A DNA stretch of 64,000 nucleotides. Source: Paracoccus kondratievae. Lineage in GTDB: Bacteria > Pseudomonadota > Alphaproteobacteria > Rhodobacterales > Rhodobacteraceae. A program made the translations under genes and the position numbers. The DNA lies in contig NZ_CP045073.1 in the NCBI RefSeq assembly GCF_009301415.1, positions 744,001 to 808,000 on the forward strand, given 5' to 3'. Positions 8,301 through 15,357 of the stretch are shown here, piece by piece (within the stretch, counting starts at the first letter, position 1; every line of letters begins with the position of its first letter). Below the pieces are notes generated by a model. It searched no databases. It was not told the origin of the DNA and was given only the letters and a program-made list of their open reading frames with translations.

Positions 8301-10741
8301 TTGACCAGACCGCCCACTATCAGCGTACCATCCGGCGCCAGCGTGCCATTGTTGGTGACGCTGCCGGTTACGGTGCCGTTGCCCCGCAACTGGCCGTCGT
8401 TCGTCACAGCGCCCGCGATGGCGCCGCCCGACAGCCGGGTCGTGCCAGTGTTCTCCAGCCCGGCATTGACCTGGCCCGAAACGGTCAGCTGACCCGCGTT
8501 CTGCACCGCCCCGGCCGAGTTCAGCGTGCCCGCCACCGTCATCTGCCCGCCGCTCAGGTTGCTGACGGCCTGCGCATTGGCCTGGGCGTCGGCGGCCACC
8601 GTGAAGCTGCCGTCATTGGTCAGCTGGGCGACATTGGCCAGATTGCCGTTGGAATCCGCATCATTCGTGACGGTAAAATTGCCGTGGTTGGTCACGTCGT
8701 GGTTGCGCATGTCCAGCTGCGCCGAGACCCTTACCGTGCCCGCCGCACCATTGGTCAGGTCGCCGTCCAGAAAGCTGTCACGGTCATAGATCACCGTGCT
8801 GCGGTTCTCCATGTCGCCGATGACGTCCACATTGGTCACCGTGCCGCCCTCTTCGACCGCGAAAAGATCGGTGACAATGGTCAGGTTGCCCGCGGCGCTG
8901 CCGGTCACCGTGCCTGAGTTGGAGAAAGTGCCATCCACCGTCAGCGTCACATCGCCGCCCCCGCCGCCCATCTCCAGCAGCTCGCGGTTGGTCAGATTGC
9001 CGTTGATCTGCGACGAGGACAGCACCTGCATCGTACCACGGTTGGTGACATTGCCGGTGACTTCGGCGCCGTCCAGCGTCAGCTCACCATCGTTCTGGAT
9101 GCCGTCGCTGCCGGTCACGGTCACGGCTCCTGCGACGTTGAGCACGCCGCTCTCCTGGTTCCGCAGCACCTGATCGACCGTCAGCCGCTCGCCCGCGCCA
9201 ACATCGGTGGTGCCCGCGTTCGTCAGGCTGCCGACCCGCAGATCGCCGGTCAGATCAAGCGTGCCGCCGTTCTCGACCGAACCGGTGATGGTGCCATGCG
9301 CGCTCAGGGTGGCGTCGTTCACGACATCGCCCTCGATCCGGCCACCCAGAAGCTCCGTCGTCCCCGCCGAGTTCAGAAGATCCCCCGCAAGCGTGCCGTA
9401 GATATGTGTCTGCCCTTCGTTCACCACCTGCCGCGATGAACTCAGACGGTCACCCGCCGAGATGGTCGTGTCGCCCCCGCTCCCGGTGACCAGCTCCCCC
9501 ACCGACACATCGCCCCGCGTGCCGACCGTGCCGCTGTTCGAAAGACGGTCGTCGATCCGACCGGCAATCTCCATCGTGCCGGCGTTCGTGACATCGCCGC
9601 TGATACGGCCCCCATCGCCCATCACCGTGTGGCCCGTCGCCGAGTTCGACAACCCCCCGATCAGCCGGCCGTCAATGCTGAGGTCGCGATCGTTCTGCAC
9701 CTGGCTGTCCGAGCGCAGCGTGCCGCCGGCGGCGATCTCGACCTGCCCGCCGTTCGTCAGACCGCCGACACGAAGCTCGTCCTGATCGGCCCGCACGGTC
9801 CCCGTATTGCTCACCGTTCCCGTGATCCGGCCAGTCCCGCTCAGCAGGCCGCCATTCGTCAGAGAGCCATCAAGAACGCCTCCGGACAGCCCCAGCCGAC
9901 CCGTCCCCGACGTCTCAACAGAACCGTCAAGACGACCAGAAAGACTAATAACACCAGCGTTCAGTACAACACTGTCTACCGTCAGCGTCTGGTCCGCTGA
10001 TATGGTGACCTGGCCGTTCTCATTGTTGACGAGATCGTCGACATGGCTGTCGTCAGAAACGACAACCTCGCCCGAGTTATCCAGAGTGGCGGCAATGGTG
10101 CCGCCCGACAGCGTGACCGTGCCGGTATTGGTCACGTCGTCATTGACTTCACCCTGGATGTCCAGCCAGTTCGAGTTCTGGACGGTACCGTTATGTTCGC
10201 CCCCCAGCCGCAGCCGACCATCGTTGACGATATCGCCATCGGTCCTGCCAAGCAGCGCCAGATCGCCGTTCCCGGCATTCGGATCGGCGCTGTAGCGGTT
10301 GACCTGAATATCGCCGTCGATATCGGAATAGATTTCGAACCTCGCGCCTTCCGCCACGGAAAACGCCAGATGCGACACCATCCATCCCGGGGCCAGTGTG
10401 CCCTGCCGCAGCGTGAAATCTCCCGATTCCAGCGTCAGCCCACCCGCCGTGGTGTCGAACAGGAATGTGTCCAGCTCTACCGTTGCGCTTTCACCGGGAT
10501 TGACGCGGATGATGCCGATCTCGTCCCCCGGCAAAGCGGCGAGAGGGGCAGTGCCATCCTCGTTGGTCCAGATATGATCCCCATTCGCCCAATGGCCGTT
10601 GGCAGCGTCCAGGTCCAGATACATCTGCGCCCGCGCCATGCCGGGACGGAGGGGCAACCCAGCCAGCGAAATCAGCGCGGTGGTTATGAAAAGGCGGGAA
10701 CGCAGAAAACGATGCGCGGGCAAAAAGAAGATTGGATGCAT
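2303..10741 (-). CDS. Giant repeat autotransporter adhesin (type V secretion), about 2812 aa
   Basis: Large surface protein with an autotransporter outer-membrane beta-barrel. The chosen start (10741) gives MHPIFFLPAHRFLRSRLF followed by a hydrophobic signal segment ending near PGMARAQ; a longer reading from 10825 would place 28 unlikely residues before the signal peptide. The passenger is a beta-helix of short Gly/Asn/Thr-rich repeats of the form V-x-N-x-G-T-L-x-G-x-G-T-I-T-G-S-V, with 2.37 near-identical copies of a 779-residue super-repeat. The last ~300 residues are the translocator barrel, beginning near KPCGVGSWGRSIGG and ending in RWQF with the terminal aromatic residue expected for BAM-dependent assembly. 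Adhesion or biofilm is the likely role by family; the ligand is unknown. It lies between a peptidoglycan hydrolase gene (21 bp from the longer reading, 105 bp from the chosen start) and tssK, all in one direction. Confidence 0.9.
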   Translation of the reverse strand: MHPIFFLPAHRFLRSRLFITTALISLAGLPLRPGMARAQMYLDLDAANGHWANGDHIWTNEDGTAPLAALPGDEIGIIRVNPGESATVELDTFLFDTTAGGLTLESGDFTLRQGTLAPGWMVSHLAFSVAEGARFEIYSDIDGDIQVNRYSADPNAGNGDLALLGRTDGDIVNDGRLRLGGEHNGTVQNSNWLDIQGEVNDDVTNTGTVTLSGGTIAATLDNSGEVVVSDDSHVDDLVNNENGQVTISADQTLTVDSVVLNAGVISLSGRLDGSVETSGTGRLGLSGGVLDGSLTNGGLLSGTGRITGTVSNTGTVRADQDELRVGGLTNGGQVEIAAGGTLRSDSQVQNDRDLSIDGRLIGGLSNSATGHTVMGDGGRISGDVTNAGTMEIAGRIDDRLSNSGTVGTRGDVSVGELVTGSGGDTTISAGDRLSSSRQVVNEGQTHIYGTLAGDLLNSAGTTELLGGRIEGDVVNDATLSAHGTITGSVENGGTLDLTGDLRVGSLTNAGTTDVGAGERLTVDQVLRNQESGVLNVAGAVTVTGSDGIQNDGELTLDGAEVTGNVTNRGTMQVLSSSQINGNLTNRELLEMGGGGGDVTLTVDGTFSNSGTVTGSAAGNLTIVTDLFAVEEGGTVTNVDVIGDMENRSTVIYDRDSFLDGDLTNGAAGTVRVSAQLDMRNHDVTNHGNFTVTNDADSNGNLANVAQLTNDGSFTVAADAQANAQAVSNLSGGQMTVAGTLNSAGAVQNAGQLTVSGQVNAGLENTGTTRLSGGAIAGAVTNDGQLRGNGTVTGSVTNNGTLAPDGTLIVGGLVNNEIVDIASGSILRSASEVQNNDRMTVSGLLDAGLSNAGTGHLTLNGGRISGAVGNAGTITGTGTLSGLLTNSGTATLGGRLMAGAENSGTLTSAGTLRTASLHNTGTVNVAAGSTLVSDSAVANENQLNVAGRLSADVANTGTVTLSGGTIAGAVTNDGRLQGDGTITGSLLNNDEARIGGRVGGTVTNNGTLTSSGRLSVAGLVNNELLNVAAGSTLASDSVVLNAGVISLSGRLDGSVETSGTGRLGLSGGVLDGSLTNGGLLSGTGRITGTVSNTGTVRADQDELRVGGLTNGGQVEIAAGGTLRSDSQVQNDRDLSIDGRLIGGLSNSATGHTVMGDGGRISGDVTNAGTMEIAGRIDDRLSNSGTVGTRGDVSVGELVTGSGGDTTISAGDRLSSSRQVVNEGQTHIYGTLAGDLLNSAGTTELLGGRIEGDVVNDATLSAHGTITGSVENGGTLDLTGDLRVGSLTNAGTTDVGAGERLTVDQVLRNQDSGVLNVAGAVTVTGSDGIQNDGELTLDGAEVTGNVTNRGTMQVLSSSQINGNLTNRELLEMGGGGGDVTLTVDGTFSNSGTVTGSAAGNLTIVTDLFAVEEGGTVTNVDVIGDMENRSTVIYDRDSFLDGDLTNGAAGTVRVSAQLDMRNHDVTNHGNFTVTNDADSNGNLANVAQLTNDGSFTVAADAQANAQAVSNLSGGQMTVAGTLNSAGAVQNAGQLTVSGQVNAGLENTGTTRLSGGAIAGAVTNDGQLRGNGTVTGSVTNNGTLAPDGTLIVGGLVNNEIVDIASGSILRSASEVQNNDRMTVSGLLDAGLSNAGTGHLTLNGGRISGAVGNAGTITGTGTLSGLLTNSGTATLGGRLMAGAENSGTLTSAGTLRTASLHNTGTVNVAAGSTLVSDSAVANENQLNVAGRLSADVANTGTVTLSGGTIAGAVTNDGRLQGDGTITGSLLNNDEARIGGRVGGTVTNNGTLTSSGRLSVAGLVNNELLNVAAGSTLASDSVVLNAGVISLSGRLDGSVETSGTGRLGLSGGVLDGSLTNGGLLSGTGRITGTVSNTGTVRADQDELRVGGLTNGGQVEIAAGGTLRSDSQVQNDRDLSIDGRLIGGLSNSATGHTVMGDGGRISGDVTNAGTMEIAGRIDDRLSNSGTVGTRGDVSVGELVTGSGGDTTISAGDRLSSSRQVVNEGQTHIYGTLAGDLLNSAGTTELLGGRIEGDVVNDATLSAHGTITGSVENGGTLDLTGDLRVGSLTNAGTTDVGAGERLTVDQVLRNQDSGVLNVAGAVTVTELSNAGSTTIAESGQLTMTDKPAWNRSTGSLTVQGTLAGDLVNSGALKGDGTITGSVENQGSASWGGTILGNLNNVSGRFMTQDDVTVRGLMNNQSGAEFVVASGSRLTVDNAVNLSGGSMFLNGTLVGDVDNAGLLDQQGVVEGSVRNTGTARLGGHITGDLIHDGGSLTLRDGIRIDRDFILNDSYTLAADQTVNATRTVVTDGNVLGLAGMLGGDLLNQGRVDVIGSHARVAGVATNNGVINMADGDTSGRLTLNGMAGSGTYQLDLDFRNMKADRIEVEGGAAHGDIYLSFNQTGINTAPRGGVRLTLIDVDESFGSANDFTFRHDALPIGSERVVYSIERDGQFGDLNLISQLNPAMGAIFGNVTLVQSLIGSVVNRPTSPYVTSLAYEDKEKPCGVGSWGRSIGGHATASGSTDNGVSRVATKIEAEYYGMQVGTDLACFDSRYNGWNVALGVLGGINRGSTVQPVYAIDPGNSQNLTGILTSHTSTDFEQRYAGVYATATRDRLQADLQYRFERTDFTISDNPLPGYTGLGLDETEFSSDAHTLSGSISYALPIRDSGWVVVPTVGFAWSKLSTESIMFADGYKLSFKDSSRKVGFVGATVAKTFVQPSQNSALNTFVTGTVYKDFADPTVSVFYSTKSDEFDRQELTSQNLGTYGEISIGANWIKVLGQKSRGRQISAGARIDARFGDRLDSVGVSGQFRWQF
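4439..9976. repeat. 2337-bp in-frame tandem repeat, about 2.37 copies, inside the autotransporter gene
   Basis: Three blocks match base for base at offsets of 2337 bp: roughly 4439-6775, 6776-9112 and a partial block 9113-9976. The unit is a multiple of three (779 codons), so the reading frame is kept. The first two blocks look identical wherever I compared them. The third differs at only a few bases, for example near 9151 (giving Glu instead of Asp), near 9819 and between about 9865 and 9925. Such identity means very recent amplification or ongoing gene conversion, and copy number in the real genome may differ if the assembly collapsed or expanded it. Confidence 0.95.
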
Positions 10742-10846
10742 ACGGGCACTGGTTACTTCAATGATTGGGACGATGCGGAGACGAAAGCTGGCGGCATCTT
10801 GCCCGCACGGATGCCGCCAAGACAAGTCCCATGCGTTTTTTTTCGC

Positions 10847-12988
10847 TCATCCCTGTTCTTTGCGCCGCAGTCGGTCCATCTCATCCACATAGGCGCGCAA
10901 TTCGGGGGTCAGAGGCCGCTCGGGGATAATGGTGCCGACAACACCGCCGGCCGGTCCGCTCATCTTGCGGTCGGCCCAGTTGCGCAGATCGGCGACGGAC
11001 CAGCCCCGCAGGAAGGGGTTGGCCACGACCACTGCCTGCCCCATCACCGCCTCAACCGACTGCGCAGGATCGGCACGCAACGCCTGATCTGCGCCTGCCG
11101 GACCAAGAAAATGCGCCAGATACAGCCGCCCGGCCGAAATAGAGTGACCGCGGGCGCGCAGGAAGGCCTCGTTCTCCTGCGCGAGGTGTCGCACCATCTG
11201 CCGCGACAGGCCGGCGTCCAGCCGCAGGTCCAGCAGTTCGCGCCGGCTCAGCGAACCCACCAGATCGGGGCGATAGCTGTGCATCATCCGCAACCAGGTA
11301 CTCTCGATGAATTGTCCCAGCCCGGTCGCGGTCGAGCGCGGATTCTTGGCCCCGGCATCGCCGCCGCTTTCGACCCGGATGATGTGGCCGATCAGCGATT
11401 CGATGGAATCCGAGGCCAGAACCTCGGCCCCGCCACCCAGCATCGGCAGGGGATCGATCGGCACGCCGTCACGCAAAAGCTGGAAAGCCAGCCCCGGTTC
11501 GGAGCGACCTGGCGGGACGCCGACCTGCCCGACCGGAGCGCCACGCGCCACTTCGGCACCACGCGACAGCTCCTGCGCCACCGAGACAAGCCCGGCATAG
11601 CGACTGACCAGCCCGCCGGGATGGGTGATCTCGACCCGGTCGCCATCCAGCGCCGTCACGCGACCGGCAGCGGCGGCCAGTACCGGGCTGTCCTGCGGTG
11701 CGGTCCAGACCACCTGCCCCCGCCCCGGATCATCATTCCCACCGGCGGCGGGCGGTACGAATCGCTGCGACAGCACGCCACCCACCGGCTGCAACAGTCC
11801 GGCCGAATCCAGCCGCCGCAGCCGCGCGCCGGGGGCATAACACTCGAACCCTTCATCCGCCGGCACGACATAGCAGGCCTTGTCCCCCGACTTACCCGAA
11901 ACGCCGACAAACAGCACCGAGCCAGCCCGGTCAGCCGCACCCTCGGCATAGATCAGGGACAGCCGATCCTCGGGGTCGGCATAGCTGTCCAGGTCGTAAA
12001 CCTGTGCCATCAGCGCCAGCGCCTCGCCGATCAGTTCCGGCGGCACGTCATTGCGCAGCGCGGCGGAATAGATCACGTCCAGCAGCCGCCGCTGCCCCTG
12101 CGGCGCGGCATCTTCGGCCTTGGCCATGGCATTGCGCATCAGCGGCTGGTCAACCCAGGGATCGGCACCCGGCACCAGTTGGCCCGCCGCCGACAGCGCC
12201 AGCGAGCCAAGATAGCCGCCCGGTCCGTAAAGCGACAGCTGGATCACCTCGCGCCCGCCATGGCGCGGCCGCCAGCGCATCGCCAGTACGGTGCCAGCCG
12301 CCAGCGCATCGCCCTGTCCCAGTTGCGCCTGCATCCGCCGGGCCAGCCGCGCGGCCTCGGCCGCGTCAAAGCCGTTCTCGGCCAACAGCGCCTCGGCCGT
12401 GGTGTCGCGCGCGGTCTCAAGGATCAGCTCGCGCCACAGCGGACTACGCAGCGTACCGTCGCGCAGAAAGACGATGTCCGATGCAGGATCGCCCGCCGCA
12501 GCCTGCGGCTGAGCGAAACTGGCATTAGTCAGCCGCTCGCGGCTGCGCTCGGCCTGAAACAGCGCGAACTCCTCACGCGTCGAGGGCAGCGCCGCAACCA
12601 GTTGCCGGTCGCGTGGCACCAACGCGCTGTCAAGCAGCGCCAGCCGCGCCGCGCGGCCCGTCACCCGTCCGGTCGCGGCCAGCGCCGCCGGAGCAGGAAC
12701 CTGCCGCGCCTCGGCCTCGGCCCCGGATTCGGGCGGCGGGATGATGATCGGATCGCCAATGATGTCGGTGAAGGTGTCGCCTCGCACGACCGGGGCGATC
12801 TCAAACTGCGATTCCACCTGCACCATCTGGGGCGCAGGCGACAGGACGCTGATCAGCCATGGCCAGCACCATAACCCCAGCCCGCCCAAAGCTGCCGCGA
12901 CCACCCCCATGCGCAGGACATTCACCCGGCGGCGGCGGCGCCGCGCGCCCCGGCCCATCTGGCGAAAGCGGGGATCGACCTCGGTCAT
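10847..12988 (-). CDS. Membrane-anchored peptidoglycan hydrolase: degenerate LytM/M23 domain plus lytic transglycosylase domain
   Basis: 713-residue cell-wall enzyme. A basic cytoplasmic N-terminus (residues 10-22, Arg-rich) precedes one membrane segment (about 27-50), so the rest is periplasmic. Residues ~400-515 resemble a LytM/M23 fold (RGQVVWTAPQDSPVLAAAAG, RVEITHPGGLVSRYAGL), but the zinc ligands are missing: the HxxxD position reads GGNDDPGRG and the HxH position reads GLAFQLL, so this domain should be inactive. Residues ~527-690 form a lysozyme-like transglycosylase domain with the likely catalytic Glu540 (IIRVESGGD) followed by TATGLGQFIESTW. It probably cuts peptidoglycan glycan strands to let an envelope-spanning machine pass. 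Its gene is followed on the same strand by the autotransporter and then tssKL, and preceded 3 bp away by a small secreted protein gene, suggesting one operon. Confidence 0.85.
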   Translation of the reverse strand: MTEVDPRFRQMGRGARRRRRRVNVLRMGVVAAALGGLGLWCWPWLISVLSPAPQMVQVESQFEIAPVVRGDTFTDIIGDPIIIPPPESGAEAEARQVPAPAALAATGRVTGRAARLALLDSALVPRDRQLVAALPSTREEFALFQAERSRERLTNASFAQPQAAAGDPASDIVFLRDGTLRSPLWRELILETARDTTAEALLAENGFDAAEAARLARRMQAQLGQGDALAAGTVLAMRWRPRHGGREVIQLSLYGPGGYLGSLALSAAGQLVPGADPWVDQPLMRNAMAKAEDAAPQGQRRLLDVIYSAALRNDVPPELIGEALALMAQVYDLDSYADPEDRLSLIYAEGAADRAGSVLFVGVSGKSGDKACYVVPADEGFECYAPGARLRRLDSAGLLQPVGGVLSQRFVPPAAGGNDDPGRGQVVWTAPQDSPVLAAAAGRVTALDGDRVEITHPGGLVSRYAGLVSVAQELSRGAEVARGAPVGQVGVPPGRSEPGLAFQLLRDGVPIDPLPMLGGGAEVLASDSIESLIGHIIRVESGGDAGAKNPRSTATGLGQFIESTWLRMMHSYRPDLVGSLSRRELLDLRLDAGLSRQMVRHLAQENEAFLRARGHSISAGRLYLAHFLGPAGADQALRADPAQSVEAVMGQAVVVANPFLRGWSVADLRNWADRKMSGPAGGVVGTIIPERPLTPELRAYVDEMDRLRRKEQG

Positions 12989-12991
12989 CGC

Positions 12992-13771
12992 CTAGCGATA
13001 CATGCCCGAGCCGGTCACCGTCATATTGATACGCGGCGATTGGGGTTGAGCGGCCGGCGCGGCGGGCCGGGCCGCGTTGGCGCGTGGCGTCGCGGCGTTA
13101 CCGGCCGTAGCCCGGCGCGGTGCCGAACCAGCCGCGCCCGCAGTGCGCGGCTGGCCTGTGCCGCGCGCCACAGCTGGCGCAGGGGTCGGGGCTGGGGCCG
13201 AAACGCAGCGGACCCCGTCTTTGCCGACGATGGCGCGAAACAGCGGCACCTCTGGCTCATTGTCAGCAGGGCTGTCTGCCGCTTCGGACCAGCGCCCGAC
13301 AGCACGGATCGAACCGGCACCCCAGTCGCCGTCGATGCTGCCGGTATAGCAATCCATGCGCTGCAACTCGGTCTGGATCGCCTCGGCCAAACGGTCTGTG
13401 TCGGGATCAAAGGCACCACGCCCCAGCAACCGGTCGAACAGCGCCCGATCACGCTGGCGGATCGTTTCGCGCGTCGCTAAGGGCAGGCCGATCGGACTGC
13501 GCGGGTCAAAGCCGGCCAGCACCGCCATGTCACCAACGATGATCGAGGGGCGCGGCAGACCTGTGCGCTGCGGCACGTCCGGCTGCGTGGCCATGGCAAC
13601 AGGCATAGCGGTCGGGGAGACGGGCGTTGCGACCGGCTCTGTCACCGGCGCCTCAGCTGCGCGGATCACCTCCCCCGGCGGCAGCGGCGTGATGACCAGT
13701 CCCTGCGCCAACGCAGCGGGAGCGGCGCAAAACGCCACAAACCCCGCCAGCCATACGCCTTGCCGCACCAT
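12992..13771 (-). CDS. Secreted protein with peptidoglycan-binding-like motif
   Basis: 259-residue periplasmic protein. The start at 13771 gives MVRQGVWLAGFVAFCAAPAALAQG, a clear Sec signal peptide; the longer in-frame reading upstream lacks one. Residues ~25-75 are Pro/Val/Thr-rich linker. The middle contains a helical stretch ending in CYTGSIDGDWGAGSIRAV, which resembles the D-G-x-x-G-x-x-T-xx-A turn of peptidoglycan-binding (PGRP-like) domains, and a second half with a single Cys (KDGVRCVSAP) followed by an Ala/Pro/Arg-rich tail. The gene ends 3 bp before the peptidoglycan hydrolase gene and starts 11 bp after the DUF1036 gene, so the three are probably co-transcribed. A role in positioning the hydrolase on the wall is an inference; no enzyme motif is seen. 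Confidence 0.7.
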   Translation of the reverse strand: MVRQGVWLAGFVAFCAAPAALAQGLVITPLPPGEVIRAAEAPVTEPVATPVSPTAMPVAMATQPDVPQRTGLPRPSIIVGDMAVLAGFDPRSPIGLPLATRETIRQRDRALFDRLLGRGAFDPDTDRLAEAIQTELQRMDCYTGSIDGDWGAGSIRAVGRWSEAADSPADNEPEVPLFRAIVGKDGVRCVSAPAPTPAPAVARGTGQPRTAGAAGSAPRRATAGNAATPRANAARPAAPAAQPQSPRINMTVTGSGMYR

Positions 13772-13782
13772 ACGTCCCACCC

Positions 13783-14220
13783 TCAATTCGGTCTTGGCGT
13801 CACGAAAACCGTCCAGTCGGGACGGTCCTGCGTATCCACCTCGGCAAAGCGGGCATCCAGATAGCCGCGCAGCAGGCAATCCTGCTGCCCTTCGATCTGA
13901 AAGCGCCGCGGCGCCACGCACATCGGAATCGATCCTACAAGAACCTCGTTTCCGAATACATCCGCCGCGAAGACGTAATAATAGCGAGATCGCAACGCTT
14001 CGCGCTCCAGCATGGCGCATTGGTTCGGCGCAACGCGCCACCACCCCCGGGTCGCGAAACCCTGCCCCGAGGGCTGAGCCAGCGCAACATTCAGCACATC
14101 GAAGGACTGGTTGCACAGCCGCAACCCGGCCTGAACCGCCGTACCGCCGGCAACCAGCAGCAGCGTTGCAGCCAGGACATGCAGGACAAGGCTGATCCAG
14201 CGCCGATTGAGCAATGCCAT
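13783..14220 (-). CDS. DUF1036 secreted protein
   Basis: 145-residue secreted or inner-membrane-anchored protein of the alphaproteobacterial DUF1036 family, function unknown. The start at 14220 gives MALLNRRWISLVLHVLAATLLLVAG, a signal or anchor segment. The mature part shows the family pattern LRLCNQSFDVLNVALA, GFATRGWWRVAPNQCAMLE, RYYYVFAADVFGNEV and the cysteine pairs of IPMCVAPRRF and QQDCLLRGY. It is the first gene of a leftward unit with the peptidoglycan-binding-like protein and the hydrolase, and it is divergent (46 bp) from the secreted protein and ExbB cluster at 14267. That short divergent spacer must hold both promoters. A much longer open frame extends upstream in the same phase but lies antisense to the ExbB cluster and was not used. 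Confidence 0.8.
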   Translation of the reverse strand: MALLNRRWISLVLHVLAATLLLVAGGTAVQAGLRLCNQSFDVLNVALAQPSGQGFATRGWWRVAPNQCAMLEREALRSRYYYVFAADVFGNEVLVGSIPMCVAPRRFQIEGQQDCLLRGYLDARFAEVDTQDRPDWTVFVTPRPN

Positions 14221-14266
14221 CCGCCATGTTACAGCCCATTCCGGGCAAAGGGAGTTTCTAACAGGC

Positions 14267-14728
14267 ATGAAACCGATCCTGACGGCAGACGCAACCTTCC
14301 CGGGCAAGACCGCGGCTTTGCTGACCGCGCTGGCCCTGCTGAGCACACCCCTGCACGCGCAGGAACCTGCTGAGACGCTGGCGATGGAACTGAACGGCGC
14401 CGTCTCGACCGCCGAGGGCGCCTGCCAGCTGACAATCGTACTTGCCAACCGGCTGACGCAGGGCCTGCGCCGTGCGGCCTGGCAAGTGGCGGTCTTTGAC
14501 AAGGATGGCGTGGTCAAGGGCCTGCCGGTCCTGGACTTCGGCACGCTGCCCCCCGGCAAGACCCGGATCGCGCAATTCGCCCTGCCGGGCGGCGACTGCG
14601 ACGCGCTGAGCCGGATCGTGATCAACGATGTGGCGGAATGCACCGCCGATGACGGTACCGACCACCGCGCCGATTGCCTGACCGGGCTGGCCACCAGCAA
14701 CCGCAGCGATATCGAGTTCGGGCTATGA
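14267..14728 (+). CDS. Small secreted protein, first gene of the ExbB/ExbD cluster
   Basis: 153-residue exported protein I do not recognise at family level. It starts MKPILTADATFPGKTAALLTALALLSTPLHAQ, a Sec signal peptide with an A-x-A-like cleavage site. The mature domain has a beta-rich look (CQLTIVLANRLTQGLRRAAWQVAVFDKDGVV, LPVLDFGTLPPGKTRIAQFALPGGDC) and three or four cysteines that could pair (GACQL, GGDCDAL, AECTADD, ADCLTG). The fold is reminiscent of small periplasmic Ig-like proteins. It heads a five-gene rightward operon, overlapping the ExbB start by 4 bp (ATGA), so it is probably a periplasmic partner of that motor. It is divergent from the DUF1036 gene. Function is unknown. Confidence 0.75.
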   Translation: MKPILTADATFPGKTAALLTALALLSTPLHAQEPAETLAMELNGAVSTAEGACQLTIVLANRLTQGLRRAAWQVAVFDKDGVVKGLPVLDFGTLPPGKTRIAQFALPGGDCDALSRIVINDVAECTADDGTDHRADCLTGLATSNRSDIEFGL

Positions 14729-15354
14729 TGCCTGCCGACCTGCCGATCAGCAGCTGGATCGTCTTTGCCGCGCTGGCCGGGCTTTCCGTGCTGACCCTGA
14801 CTGTGGCGATCTTCAAGGTGATGCAGTTTCGCCGCATGGGCGTCGGCCGGCACCAGCTGGGCGAACAGATTCTGGATGACTGGCTTAACGGCCGCCCGGA
14901 CGAGGCGCAGCGAAAGGCCCAGCCCGGCCGCACCGTGCTGACCCGGGTGCTTCGCGCCACCTTGTCCGGCCTTCGCGCCCGCCCGGCCGAGCCGGAATAT
15001 GGCGAGGAGCTGGCCCGTCAGGTCGCGCTGGCCGAGCTGATTCAGCTGGGTGCCCGCATGCGCCTGCTGGAGGCCGTCGTGCAGATCGCACCGACGCTGG
15101 GGCTGCTGGGGACAGTGATCGGCATGATCGACGCTTTCGGCAATCTGGCCCTCAGTCAACAAATCTCGGACCCACGCCTGCTGGCAGGCGGCATCTGGAC
15201 GGCACTGACCACCACCGCAGCAGGGCTGGCACTGGCACTGGTCGCCTATTTCATCTCGGCCTGGCTGGAAGGACGCATCGAGGACGAGCGACAAGGGATC
15301 GAGCTTGCCGTCTCGTCCGCGATCCATGGCCGGATCGCCCAGCCGGGACGCTGA
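14725..15354 (+). CDS. MotA/TolQ/ExbB-family proton channel subunit
   Basis: 209-residue inner-membrane protein that forms the pentameric stator of ExbB/TolQ-type proton-motive-force motors. The N-terminal helix (about residues 8-31, SSWIVFAALAGLSVLTLTVAIFKVM), the long cytoplasmic loop, and the two C-terminal helices are all present. The hallmark APTLGLLGTVIGMIDAF around residues 125-141 and GIWTALTTTAAGLALALVAYF around 165-185 match the family, including the Thr residues that line the proton path. ATG at 14725 overlaps the previous stop; ATG at 14728 is an equally possible start. Together with the two ExbD-like proteins and the TonB-like protein downstream it forms a complete-looking energy-transducing module dedicated to a local partner. 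Confidence 0.88.
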   Translation: MMPADLPISSWIVFAALAGLSVLTLTVAIFKVMQFRRMGVGRHQLGEQILDDWLNGRPDEAQRKAQPGRTVLTRVLRATLSGLRARPAEPEYGEELARQVALAELIQLGARMRLLEAVVQIAPTLGLLGTVIGMIDAFGNLALSQQISDPRLLAGGIWTALTTTAAGLALALVAYFISAWLEGRIEDERQGIELAVSSAIHGRIAQPGR

Positions 15355-15357
15355 ACC

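Noticed and set aside
4439..9976. Regular repeats considered as a CRISPR array or satellite
   Set aside because: Units are 2337 bp, coding and without unique spacers; they translate as an autotransporter beta-helix.
2792..10295. Series of long plus-strand open frames opposite the autotransporter, repeated every 2337 bp
   Set aside because: They are antisense shadows of the GC-rich repeat; low-complexity Arg/Pro/Ser composition, no signal peptide or family pattern, and their repetition simply mirrors the DNA repeat.
10043..12874. 943-codon plus-strand open frame
   Set aside because: Antisense to the autotransporter 5' end and the peptidoglycan hydrolase, both of which have clear domains; the antisense translation has none.
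13783..15327. 514-codon minus-strand frame
   Set aside because: Only its last 145 codons (DUF1036) look real; the rest is antisense to the ExbB and secreted-protein genes, and a good start with signal peptide exists at 14220.
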